Virus record (IMG/VR): IMGVR_UViG_3300017717_000057
Span: 1 to 26,994 of that record
DNA: 26,994 nucleotides
Reading direction: 5' to 3' (one strand)
From: a virus
Below the pieces are notes generated by a model. The model made no database searches. It was given only the letters and a program-made list of their open reading frames with translations, and was not told the origin of the DNA. The translations under genes and the position numbers were made by a program. Below are positions 17,863 through 23,227 of this stretch, in pieces (the stretch's first letter is position 1; each line of letters begins with the position of its first letter).

Positions 17863-18644
17863 TATTTCTTTTTCCTTTTCATGTTTAAGAAAGCTCTCAA
17901 AGTATTCTTCTTTATCTTGCCACTCTTTTGTGCCTTGTCAATCTCATCTTGAGTAACGGCGGCATAAGACTTCCCTCTCCAACTAAAGTTCATACCCTTG
18001 CCTTCTTTCCTATCTTTCAATCCTTGTTTAAACGCTTCTTTGAAAGTTATGTCTTTCTTGCCAGAGGTTGTAGAAGGGGAGGCATCTGAACTAGGCTTAC
18101 TCGTTTGACCAGCTTTTTTCTGAGAATCAGACATAGTTGCTTTAGACCTTCGAACAGCTCCCCTTTTCTGAGCATCAGACATAGTAGAAGATGACTTAGG
18201 AACTTGTCCTCTTTTCTGTGAATCAGACATAGACTTGTCAGTTGTTAAATTCATCTTCTGGGAATCAGACATAGTACTCTTTGCTTTAGCTACTTGAGAT
18301 AATTTTTTCTCAGCATCTGACTTGGTAGACTTTCCTCTCTCAGTCATTCTCTTTGCTCTCTCAGCAGAACCTTGAAGAGTTCTTCGAGCTTGGTTGTCAA
18401 CTTCTCCCTCACCAGAATAACGTCTCTTGGCTTCTTTACCAATACCACCACTCTCTCTGCTGGTCTTAAGTCTGCTCTTTATGTCAGCTCTTTTCTCATC
18501 TCTTGATTTCTTTGGAGAACCATCAGGCTTATGGGTCTTCTTATACTTCTTGTCCCAAGCCTTTGCAGCTCTTCTCGATGCCAAATAATTTACATGATAG
18601 GTAATCTTTGGTCTTGGTTTTATCTTCTTATCTTCTTCAGCCAT
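17862..18644 (-). CDS. Lys/Ser-rich repeat protein with C-terminal FTWRGK-type domain
   Basis: A 260-aa, strongly basic protein. Residues ~1-115 are charged (KITYHVNYLASRRAAKAWDK). Residues ~100-180 hold about five copies of a 15-17-aa unit with core (S/A)TMSDSQK or KSDAEKK. The last ~60 residues contain ITFKEAFKQGLKDRKEGKG and NFSWRGKSYAAVTQDEIDKA. The final module, F-x2-AF-x-G-x4-G-x2-F-W-x-GK-Y, is common as the C-terminal end of marine phage proteins of unknown role. The repeat section is probably disordered. A strong ribosome site (AAAGGAG, 6 nt) precedes ATG. DNA-binding or capsid-internal use is inferred from charge only. Confidence 0.7.
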   Translation of the reverse strand: MAEEDKKIKPRPKITYHVNYLASRRAAKAWDKKYKKTHKPDGSPKKSRDEKRADIKSRLKTSRESGGIGKEAKRRYSGEGEVDNQARRTLQGSAERAKRMTERGKSTKSDAEKKLSQVAKAKSTMSDSQKMNLTTDKSMSDSQKRGQVPKSSSTMSDAQKRGAVRRSKATMSDSQKKAGQTSKPSSDASPSTTSGKKDITFKEAFKQGLKDRKEGKGMNFSWRGKSYAAVTQDEIDKAQKSGKIKKNTLRAFLNMKRKKK

Positions 18645-18669
18645 TTACTTCTCCTTTGGTTCTGGATTC

Positions 18670-18987
18670 TCACCCTACGTTTTTATTTGAACTCTTCGCT
18701 TTATTACGCTTACTAATAGCTTTTGCCTTTGCTCGAGCATCAGCCTTACTACTTGCTCCCCATGCCCTAAGACTAAGAAGAAGTCTTGTGGGTTTGCCAT
18801 CCTTATACTCAGGACCATTTGCATTACCCATCCTAGCTAAGAAGCTAGCTCTTCGAGGGTTGTCTCCGCTTTTTACTGGCGCTTTGAGATTCATCCCTTG
18901 CTTTTTTGCTGAGTCTCTTCCCTTTTGGTTGAGACCGCCGCTTGGATTCTTTCCCTCTTTTCTTTGCCACAGTGGTGTCTTTGACAT
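18670..18987 (-). CDS. Small conserved basic protein (DUF6321-like)
   Basis: A 105-aa basic protein with WQRKEGKNPSGGLNQKGRDS (about residues 7-26), VKSGDNPRRASFLARMGN, KDGKPTRLLLSLRAWGASS and a Lys/Ala-rich end. WQRKEGKNPxGGLNxKG with a later RRASFxARM is the signature I associate with DUF6321-type proteins of marine phages. Function unknown. GAGGAG 7 nt before ATG supports this start even though it lies inside the overlapping 77-aa ORF. Confidence 0.75.
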   Translation of the reverse strand: MSKTPLWQRKEGKNPSGGLNQKGRDSAKKQGMNLKAPVKSGDNPRRASFLARMGNANGPEYKDGKPTRLLLSLRAWGASSKADARAKAKAISKRNKAKSSNKNVG

Positions 18988-19078
18988 CGACTATCTCCTC
19001 TTCAGAAAGACTATCTACGTTCTGTTTTGTTTGCAATAACTTTTTAAGCAGACCAGCCATCATCACTCCTACTCTCAT
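18845..19078 (-). CDS. Short ORF overlapping the DUF6321-like gene (77 aa)
   Basis: A 77-aa ORF whose ATG has an excellent ribosome site (AAGGAG, 7 nt upstream). Its first ~30 residues (MRVGVMMAGLLKKLLQTKQN, then DSLSEEEIVDV) precede the 105-aa gene. The rest is an out-of-frame reading of it, ending in Lys/Arg/Ser low complexity. The two are offset by +1. A second AGGAG sits before the internal ATG-ATG pair. It may be a real short protein with an overlapping tail. The N-terminus supports coding; the tail may have no selected function. Confidence 0.5.
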   Translation of the reverse strand: MRVGVMMAGLLKKLLQTKQNVDSLSEEEIVDVKDTTVAKKRGKESKRRSQPKGKRLSKKARDESQSASKKRRQPSKS

Positions 19079-19257
19079 GTGTAAACTCCTTTTTTAGAAA
19101 ATAATGTCAGGGCAAGACCATCGCATTGTCATGCCTGTGCAGTTTTTAACCCCCCACGGGGTCTTAACTGCTGTCAAGCATGACGTATATATATCTGTGT
19201 AGTTGTACGCTCTGCAAGCATCGCAGACAACTACGCTTGTATAGTAAACCGAGAAGC
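19079..19257. other. 179-nt gap holding two compound inverted repeats
   Basis: This is the only sizeable gap between the packaging genes. First structure: GTCATGC at 19128-19134 pairs with GCATGAC at 19178-19184. It encloses GCAGTT (19139-19144) with AACTGC (19166-19171), which in turn encloses CCCC (19150-19153) with GGGG (19158-19161). Second structure: GTAGTTG (19199-19205) pairs with CAACTAC (19228-19234), enclosing TCTGC (19211-19215) with GCAGA (19223-19227). Neither ends in a strong T-run on the minus strand. On that strand TTGCAG (19217-19212), 18 nt, TATATA (19193-19188) could be a weak promoter. An attenuator, processing site or packaging signal is possible. Confidence 0.7.
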
Positions 19258-19626
19258 TCAAGACAAATCAATCTTTACATTAACATTACCAACATGACTA
19301 TGCATTACCTTATCAGGTGCTTTAAAGCCAGCTCTATCTAGCAAATCTTTACTAGCCTCAAGGCTAACATACTCAGACTTAGCATTACCTGATAGCTGTA
19401 CTATCTTACTCAATGCTTTCGTAGCGTTTATACTCATGCTATCTGCTATTGCTGTCATCATGTATTGTTGCACATGTGGTATCCTCAAAGCCTTGCTAGC
19501 AGTTACTCTGCCAGATTCACCCTTTGCGTATCCAGCTTCATCACTAGCCTGTTTGATACTACATCCTTTTGCTACTAACGTATCAACCAGCTTCTTCTGT
19601 TTCTCGGTTATCTTCACAAGTGTCAT
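19258..19626 (-). CDS. Terminase small subunit-like protein
   Basis: A 122-aa protein, first gene of the leftward operon. It has the usual build of small terminase subunits: an N-terminal HTH (TEKQKKLVDTLVAKGCSIKQ, then ASDEAGYAKGESGRV, about residues 7-43). A helical LRIPHVQQYMMTAIADSM region and an oligomerisation-type segment (SEYVSLEASKDLLDRAGFKA) follow. It would recognise packaging sites and hand DNA to the large subunit encoded 2.5 kb downstream. The start is not fixed: ATG at 19626 has GAGG only 1 nt away, while GTG at 19617 has better spacing. A transcription regulator is an alternative, but RAGFKAPDK-type endings are typical of small terminases. Confidence 0.75.
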   Translation of the reverse strand: MTLVKITEKQKKLVDTLVAKGCSIKQASDEAGYAKGESGRVTASKALRIPHVQQYMMTAIADSMSINATKALSKIVQLSGNAKSEYVSLEASKDLLDRAGFKAPDKVMHSHVGNVNVKIDLS

Positions 19627-19656
19627 GCCTCAATTCTTGCCGTTATTTCATACCCT

Positions 19657-19716
19657 TGTCAATATGTTAATTGTACCACAAGCAACATTCTTGCGAATGA
19701 TACATTCACAAGCAAC
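19657..19716 (-). promoter_or_regulatory. Putative late-operon promoter and operator
   Basis: On the minus strand an extended -10 box TGGTACAAT lies at 19678-19670, and a perfect TTGACA at 19662-19657. Around the first are two direct copies of CACAAGCAAC (19677-19686 and 19707-19716), 30 bp apart, and between them the dyad GAATG-ATA-CATTC (19695-19707). The spacing of about three helical turns and the dyad resemble a regulator-binding site upstream of the terminase small subunit gene. Which box is used is not determined; the -10 partner of TTGACA is poor (AAGAAT at 18 nt). Confidence 0.4.
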
Positions 19717-19782
19717 CAACTTAGTGTGGTCGCTGATGCCTGACTTGTCCCTACTGAGCTTCGCCCAGAGAGGCAAGACAGA

Positions 19783-20218
19783 CACGCTCTTGCGTCTCCA
19801 ATGTGCCAATGCTTGTCAGCTCTTCTTCGCAGAGCCGATAAGCAAATACCACAAAGTCGCCTATATGCTCCAAGCTCATTTCATTCGGCACTCGTTCCTC
19901 CACGACATATACTACACTTCGGCAAGCTATGCTTGCTCTGCGTTTCGTGTCGCTCCCCACTCGCACCTCATTCCAATCGGCGTCGCATCGCCACACGGAC
20001 ACACACACGAGTTCCTAGTATACAAGATTGCTCGCTTGACGCTCCGCTACGAGCAACTTTATGCAAGACAACCCTTTCGGCGTAGCTCAAGGGTCGCCAC
20101 AAGAACATTGCCTACCAGCCAGTCATTCGGACAAGCCGAATAACGATGTCTGCTAGTCTATGAGCTTGCGGTATAATCTTGCATTGGGCAAACATAGTCG
20201 TCACGCTCACGCGTCTCC
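19783..20218. repeat. Two copies of a 17-nt hairpin motif
   Basis: The sequence CACGCTC-NN-GCGTCTCC occurs at 19783-19799 (NN=TT) and 20202-20218 (NN=AC). Each contains a small hairpin ACGC-loop-GCGT (TCTT loop in the first, TCAC in the second). The two differing bases fall in the loop, and the stem and 3' flank are the same. Confidence 0.6.
20172..20177 (+). promoter_or_regulatory. TATAAT box, possible promoter for the 20410 gene
   Basis: A perfect TATAAT with no matching TTGACA 17 nt upstream (the bases there read TCTGCT). A TG lies 4-5 nt before it but not at the extended -10 spacing. If used, transcripts would start near 20184 and carry a leader of about 225 nt with the hairpins at 20203-20214, 20243-20304 and 20307-20380. 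Evidence is the box and the lack of a better candidate. Confidence 0.3.
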
Positions 20219-20242
20219 TTGTTTGATAACGGACAAATCGAA

Positions 20243-20304
20243 TAAAGATACAGAAAAATAGCTCGTCGTCCCTCCTCGACAAAGCCTATTTTTCTATATC
20301 TTTA
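20243..20304. repeat. Inverted repeat with 19-bp arms
   Basis: The arm at 20243-20261 matches the reverse complement of 20286-20304 at 18 of 19 positions; the single mismatch is C20251 against A20296. The arms are A/T-rich (core AGAAAAATAG) and the 24-nt loop is G/C-rich with a small GTCG/CGAC stem. It is the longest inverted repeat in the window. There is no T-run right after the second arm beyond its own TTT, so it is not a standard terminator. Confidence 0.8.
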
Positions 20305-20306
20305 CC

Positions 20307-20380
20307 AGCAGACAAGTCTGCTTTTCGAGTTCGCCCTGCTAATCCTAAAACTGTTATTAGGAACTCGTATGTATGAGTTC
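20307..20380 (+). promoter_or_regulatory. Candidate attenuator in the leader of the 20410 gene
   Basis: AGCAGAC-AA-GTCTGCT (20307-20322) is followed by TTT and could act as a weak terminator. Next, CGAGTTC (20326-20332) can pair with GAACTCG (20361-20367), enclosing CCTAA/TTAGG (20344-20348, 20357-20361). GAACTC (20361-20366) can instead pair with GAGTTC (20375-20380). The same six bases are claimed by two partners, so the two folds exclude each other. All this lies within 105 nt of the start codon at 20410. Confidence 0.45.
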
Positions 20381-20409
20381 TGTAACTTAACTTAAAAAAG
20401 GAGTCTATC

Positions 20410-21183
20410 ATGGACATCAAAGAGAAAATCAATTCAGTAATTAGTACTTATCGTATCACCGAAGACCATATGGAAACCACATGGTCATCTCTACAGAAGG
20501 CACTTGACAAGAAGTCAACTGCCAACGCATATGCTTCGTTGAATCCTCAACTCTGCATGCTTCGAGTCATCGAATACCTCATGGGTGATGGCAATGCTTG
20601 CCATCCCTTCGAAATGTATTTCGATATCGACGCTGGCGAGCATCGATACCAGAAGCAAGTCGGTACGACAGCTTCTGGAGAGCGTGTCATGGAGGACACA
20701 GATGAAACTGTCCCAACAGGACAGCTTGGAACGCTTCGCTTCTTGCAACCACTTCTTGAATCTTTCCACAGAAAGACAAAGACTGGAGAAGATAGCTCTG
20801 CTATCGCCTCCACTCTCAAGGTCGCTGGATATCAAGAGGCTAAAGCCATTCGAGATGCCATCCTCCACAACAAGGGCATGGGTTCTCGTGACCCAGAGTG
20901 CATAGCACATGACAGTAACAGGTCTGACATCAACACCGATACAGCTACTCGCATCTACGAGATTCAGTCAGTTGTCGAGGCTTGGTACAGAGCATCTCAA
21001 GGTGAGACTTTTGTTCCTTGGTCACAAAAGCAAGCAAAAGCTGAGACAGCTTCTGCTGAGCAAGGTCAAGCCTTGCTAGCACAAATCCGAGCTAACGCTA
21101 AGACCAAGCAAGTACTCAGCAACCAAGTTACTGAGTCCAAGCTCAAAGAGCAAGCTGACGAAGCCGATGGCATCGACAGCTAG
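20410..21183 (+). CDS. Unrecognised 257-aa protein, first gene of rightward operon
   Basis: The start ATG at 20410 has a clear ribosome site (AAAAGGAG, 7 nt). No known family is apparent. The first 150 residues are mixed alpha/beta with ASLNPQLCMLRVIEYLMGDG (about residues 42-61) and a TGQLGTLRFLQPLLESFHRK helix (about 102-121). The last 70 residues are Ala/Gln/Lys-rich and look like a long helix (EQGQALLAQIRANAKTKQ). There is no signal peptide or membrane segment. Codon use is visibly richer in G/C third positions than in the genes at 21.6-26.8 kb. Its isolation between two hairpin-rich gaps suggests separate control from the rest. It could be an early host-takeover or replication-linked protein, but nothing in the sequence decides this. 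Confidence 0.8.
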   Translation: MDIKEKINSVISTYRITEDHMETTWSSLQKALDKKSTANAYASLNPQLCMLRVIEYLMGDGNACHPFEMYFDIDAGEHRYQKQVGTTASGERVMEDTDETVPTGQLGTLRFLQPLLESFHRKTKTGEDSSAIASTLKVAGYQEAKAIRDAILHNKGMGSRDPECIAHDSNRSDINTDTATRIYEIQSVVEAWYRASQGETFVPWSQKQAKAETASAEQGQALLAQIRANAKTKQVLSNQVTESKLKEQADEADGIDS

Positions 21184-21194
21184 TACTTCCACAC

Positions 21195-21225
21195 GAGCAG
21201 TACCCACAGGGTACTGCTCTCTTTC
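21195..21225 (+). terminator. 11-bp hairpin after the 257-aa gene (terminator-like)
   Basis: GAGCAGTACCC (21195-21205), loop ACA, GGGTACTGCTC (21209-21219): 11 perfect pairs with a 3-nt loop, 12 nt after the stop codon. The following TCTTTC is only a partial U-tract, so termination may be incomplete. An RNA-stabilising 3' end is the alternative. Confidence 0.6.
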
Positions 21226-21237
21226 AGGAGATATCAA

Positions 21238-21318
21238 ATGATACGCTACGCGCTCATAAACCTATTCATGCTAACATGTACTTTGTACATGATAGCCGTG
21301 ATTCTACTAGCCATATAG
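21238..21318 (+). CDS. Candidate 26-aa membrane microprotein
   Basis: A short ORF with a strong ribosome site (AGGAG, 7 nt before ATG). It reads MIRYALINLF then MLTCTLYMIAVILLAI, a single hydrophobic span of about 20 residues with one Arg at position 3. This fits a tiny inner-membrane protein of the kind phages use for antiholin, superinfection or host-membrane functions, but no family is recognised. Two inverted repeats overlap it: CATGTAC-TTT-GTACATG (21275-21291) inside the ORF, and a 10-bp stem (21303-21312 with 21318-21327) spanning the stop codon. Coding is supported only by the ribosome site and hydrophobicity. Confidence 0.45.
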   Translation: MIRYALINLFMLTCTLYMIAVILLAI

Positions 21319-21605
21319 GCTAGTAGACACACGCAATCTACATGCTTCGCATGCAATGTAAACCATCGCTCTAGCTCACGCTATCACGATGCCGTCAAAG
21401 ACAAACAAGAGTAACGCAAGGCGCGAGTGTTGCGCCGTGTCGCCTCGATGTGAGGCAGATGAAAATATATTTCACAATGTCAAGCAAATCGATTCCGATA
21501 ACACAGTCTTTCCATCTCGCGTAAAGGTTTCCCTTCGGCGGCTTCGCCGACCTTGACGCTTGGAAAGGCCATGTTATTCGGGTGTTGTTTTTAAAGGAGA
21601 AAGCT

Positions 21606-21914
21606 ATGCTTAAGTTAAATGAAGTAACTAGATACTGGGGGGTTGACCACATGTACGACAGCGAGATGAACAGCGTACAATACCACAGATTATTCAACAA
21701 TGGTGACATACAGATATGGATGACGTACTGTAAAGACCCACAGAAAACCATGTATGAACTGGTCGATGTCGCATGTGGCGACAGCCGAGTTTACTCTCGA
21801 TTGTCTGACGCAATGGCGATGGGTGTTCTGTATTACATGGAGACTCAGCCCAGGTATTCTACCATGGGTCATCTGCAAACCAAAGAGATGCAGAATAGTA
21901 ATGTAACTAGTTGA
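21606..21914 (+). CDS. Hypothetical protein (102 aa)
   Basis: The start is placed at ATG 21606 because AAAGGAGAAAGCT directly precedes it; the in-frame upstream codon lies in the structured leader without a ribosome site. The protein (MLKLNEVTRYWGVDHMYDSE...) is mixed alpha/beta with WMTYCKDPQKTMYELVDVA in the middle and a polar end. No family recognised. It is the first of a run of short early genes; the next one shares the leader GGAGAAAGCTATG. Confidence 0.7.
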   Translation: MLKLNEVTRYWGVDHMYDSEMNSVQYHRLFNNGDIQIWMTYCKDPQKTMYELVDVACGDSRVYSRLSDAMAMGVLYYMETQPRYSTMGHLQTKEMQNSNVTS

Positions 21915-21939
21915 TTTAGTTGAACAATTAACCTATAAT
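21911..21939 (+). promoter_or_regulatory. sigma70-type promoter
   Basis: TTGATT (21911-21916), 17-nt spacer, perfect TATAAT (21934-21939). It overlaps the stop codon of the 102-aa gene and lies just ahead of the ATG at 21957, so transcription would start near 21946 with a very short leader. It would drive the small-gene cluster to the right. Confidence 0.6.
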
Positions 21940-21956
21940 CATAAGTGGAGAAAGCT

Positions 21957-22328
21957 ATGAACGATGATACATTTAATTATGCAAAAGAAATACTGAAGCA
22001 AATCCAGTATGCCGACCCCAATGCAATGAACTGTTGGGGAGTGAGAGTTGGATTCAACTGCTTTGCATTACCTGAAACTAAAGAACGCAGAGCTGGTATC
22101 AAGATGGATACCAACGGCTTCAAGCATCAAGGTCGCGTAGACATTGACCTGACTTGGGCAGATGATTACACAATAAAATTCTACGACAAAAAAGAAAACG
22201 TCATCAAGTCTTTGGAGCGTGTGTATGCACCAGAGCTATGCCGTACTCTTGATATACATATCGAGAGTGGACCTGATTCACCAGTAAAAGATTTAGAGTT
22301 CACAACAACTGTCATGGAGGTAAACTAA
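21957..22328 (+). CDS. Hypothetical protein (123 aa)
   Basis: ATG 21957 is preferred over an in-frame GTG at 21945, since GGAG lies 7 nt upstream of the ATG and the GTG overlaps that ribosome site. The protein starts MNDDTFNYAKEILKQIQYAD and is beta-rich afterwards (VRVGFNCFALPETKERRAG, VDIDLTWADDYTIKFYD). No family recognised. The stop overlaps the next start (TAATG). Confidence 0.7.
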   Translation: MNDDTFNYAKEILKQIQYADPNAMNCWGVRVGFNCFALPETKERRAGIKMDTNGFKHQGRVDIDLTWADDYTIKFYDKKENVIKSLERVYAPELCRTLDIHIESGPDSPVKDLEFTTTVMEVN

Positions 22329-22651
22329 TGGACAGATATGAAACACAAAAACAAAAGATACTTCACCATCTCAATACGCATGGTGGTATCACACCAAAAG
22401 AAGCACTCTTTCAGTATGGGTGTATGCGTCTATCAGCACAGATACTAAACATCAAAGAGGATGGCGTTCGGATTATCACACTTATGAAACAAGAAAGTGA
22501 TGCACACTTCGCAGAGTACTGGCTGGAAGAACGCTACAAGAAAGAGCATGACCAAGCAGTCAACTTCAACCTAGCTAACAGCGGTGCAAATATGCCTGTA
22601 CCCAAAGCATACTTCATGAAAGATAGAAAGAACTATGGACAAGAAGTATGA
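22328..22651 (+). CDS. Helix-turn-helix protein (HTH_39-like)
   Basis: A 107-aa protein whose first ~60 residues read as a winged HTH: QKQKILHHLNTHGGITPKEA then LFQYGCMRLSAQILNIKEDG. The pattern ILxHLxxxGxITPxEAxxxYGxMRLxAxIxxLxxxG is that of the HTH_39 family found in many phages. It probably binds DNA and regulates phage genes. The C-terminal third is polar and less structured. Coupled upstream by TAATG; overlaps the next ORF by 17 nt. Confidence 0.75.
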   Translation: MDRYETQKQKILHHLNTHGGITPKEALFQYGCMRLSAQILNIKEDGVRIITLMKQESDAHFAEYWLEERYKKEHDQAVNFNLANSGANMPVPKAYFMKDRKNYGQEV

Positions 22652-22958
22652 GCATGTAGGAACATTCGTGTGGAATAAACTAACACACGATGTAAGAGTA
22701 AGTCGTGATTATTTAAACTACTCAGAGCATGGTATGCCCTATGTAGTTGACCACTTCGAACTCAATGTAACCGATGTAAATAGTAACAAAGTAAAGAGTC
22801 CGCTGACAGAAACTGGGTATCGTTCGTACATGATGTCAAGACGTTCAGAACATTACGGCGGCACAACTCATTGCGACACACCAATGACCGATGAGGAGTT
22901 TCTGTCCAGCTTAAAATATAAACTAGGCGATGAGCCACAACAGAAGGAACTATTCTAA
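22635..22958 (+). CDS. Hypothetical protein (107 aa)
   Basis: A beta-rich 107-aa protein (YEHVGTFVWNKLTHDVRVSR, DHFELNVTDVNSNKVKS) with Ser/Thr/Gly-rich YGGTTHCDTPMTDEEF near the end, closing in QQKELF. It resembles generic phage early proteins of unknown role. Nested overlaps with both neighbours (17 nt upstream, TAATG downstream) support that it is real. Confidence 0.65.
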   Translation: MDKKYEHVGTFVWNKLTHDVRVSRDYLNYSEHGMPYVVDHFELNVTDVNSNKVKSPLTETGYRSYMMSRRSEHYGGTTHCDTPMTDEEFLSSLKYKLGDEPQQKELF

Positions 22959-23227
22959 TGAAAACAGTACGAGGAAAACAAATGGTAACACTTGAAGAAA
23001 GACTCAGAGCAGACATGCTATTCTATGAAGCGTTGCACGAAGATGAACAACGATTCCCATCATGGGATACACGCTATGATTTGAAGGGTATATACAAATC
23101 ATTGAAGTGTGTAGTAGAGAAGTTCAACTTTGTTGATAGTATGCGTAACGAGTTGAATCTACCGAACGAAGAAGAAACAGAAGGTAGAACTATTCATTAT
23201 GGAAGTGATGATGTCACATCCAATTAA
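22958..23227 (+). CDS. Hypothetical protein (89 aa)
   Basis: An 89-aa, acidic helical protein (LEERLRADMLFYEALHEDEQ, GIYKSLKCVVEKFNFVDSM). Two starts are possible: ATG 22958, coupled to the previous stop (TAATG), and ATG 22982, with GAGGAA 7 nt upstream. No family recognised. Confidence 0.6.
   Translation: MKTVRGKQMVTLEERLRADMLFYEALHEDEQRFPSWDTRYDLKGIYKSLKCVVEKFNFVDSMRNELNLPNEEETEGRTIHYGSDDVTSN

Larger units (their letters stand above)
19627..20409. other. 783-nt divergent intergenic region dense in inverted repeats
   Basis: There is no convincing gene here, though three frames are partly open because stops are rare. Stems include 19810-19817 with 19837-19844 (8 bp, one G-U), continued after one mismatch by 19819-19823 with 19831-19835. 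Others are GCAAGC-TAT-GCTTGC (19922-19936), TTGCTCG/CGAGCAA (20028-20034, 20050-20056), ACCCTT/AAGGGT (20071-20076, 20089-20094), ATTCGG-ACAAG-CCGAAT (20125-20141), a 19-bp arm pair (20243-20304) and AGCAGAC-AA-GTCTGCT (20307-20322). The base style (many TTCG, GCTTG, CGCTC words) differs from the flanking genes. It likely holds both divergent promoters and structured leader or small RNAs. Confidence 0.6.
21184..21605. other. 422-nt hairpin-rich gap
   Basis: Apart from the possible microprotein, nothing coding is convincing. Stems are 21195-21219 (11 bp), 21275-21291 (7 bp, TTT loop), 21303-21327 (10 bp, ATATA loop), CATGC-TTC-GCATG (21341-21353) and CATCG/CGATG (21364-21368, 21387-21391). The last encloses TAGC/GCTA. 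Further stems are GGCGC/GCGCC (21420-21436), GCCTC/GAGGC (21442-21456), TGAAA/TTTCA (21460-21474), and CTTTCCA/TGGAAAG (21508-21514, 21561-21567) enclosing TCGGCG-GCTT-CGCCGA (21535-21550). Hairpins come about every 40 nt. This may be a structured small RNA, or processing sites in the operon leader of the 21606 gene. Confidence 0.6.

Noticed and set aside
19751-20008. 85-codon minus-strand frame in the divergent region
   Set aside because: No ribosome site, overlaps several inverted repeats, no recognisable pattern. Conservation in relatives could reopen the question.
19436-20143. Open plus-strand frame of 235 codons across the divergent region
   Set aside because: It starts inside the terminase small-subunit gene on the other strand, has no ribosome site, and reads as low-quality Ser/His/Leu-rich sequence; two other frames are open there too.
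20515-20910. Minus-strand frame opposite the 257-aa gene
   Set aside because: Shadow of a G/C-richer coding sequence; the plus frame has a clear ribosome site and sensible protein composition.
19627-21605. N4-type hairpin promoters
   Set aside because: Several stems with 3-nt loops fit the size, but no shared hairpin sequence is seen and no virion RNA polymerase gene is in the window.
21319-21605. tRNA genes
   Set aside because: Hairpins are present but no acceptor, D, anticodon and T-arm arrangement with a GGTTC-type T-loop could be laid out.
21395-21751. 118-codon minus-strand frame
   Set aside because: Runs through hairpins and antisense to the 21606 gene with no ribosome site; the Leu/Ser/Cys-rich composition is typical of antisense frames.
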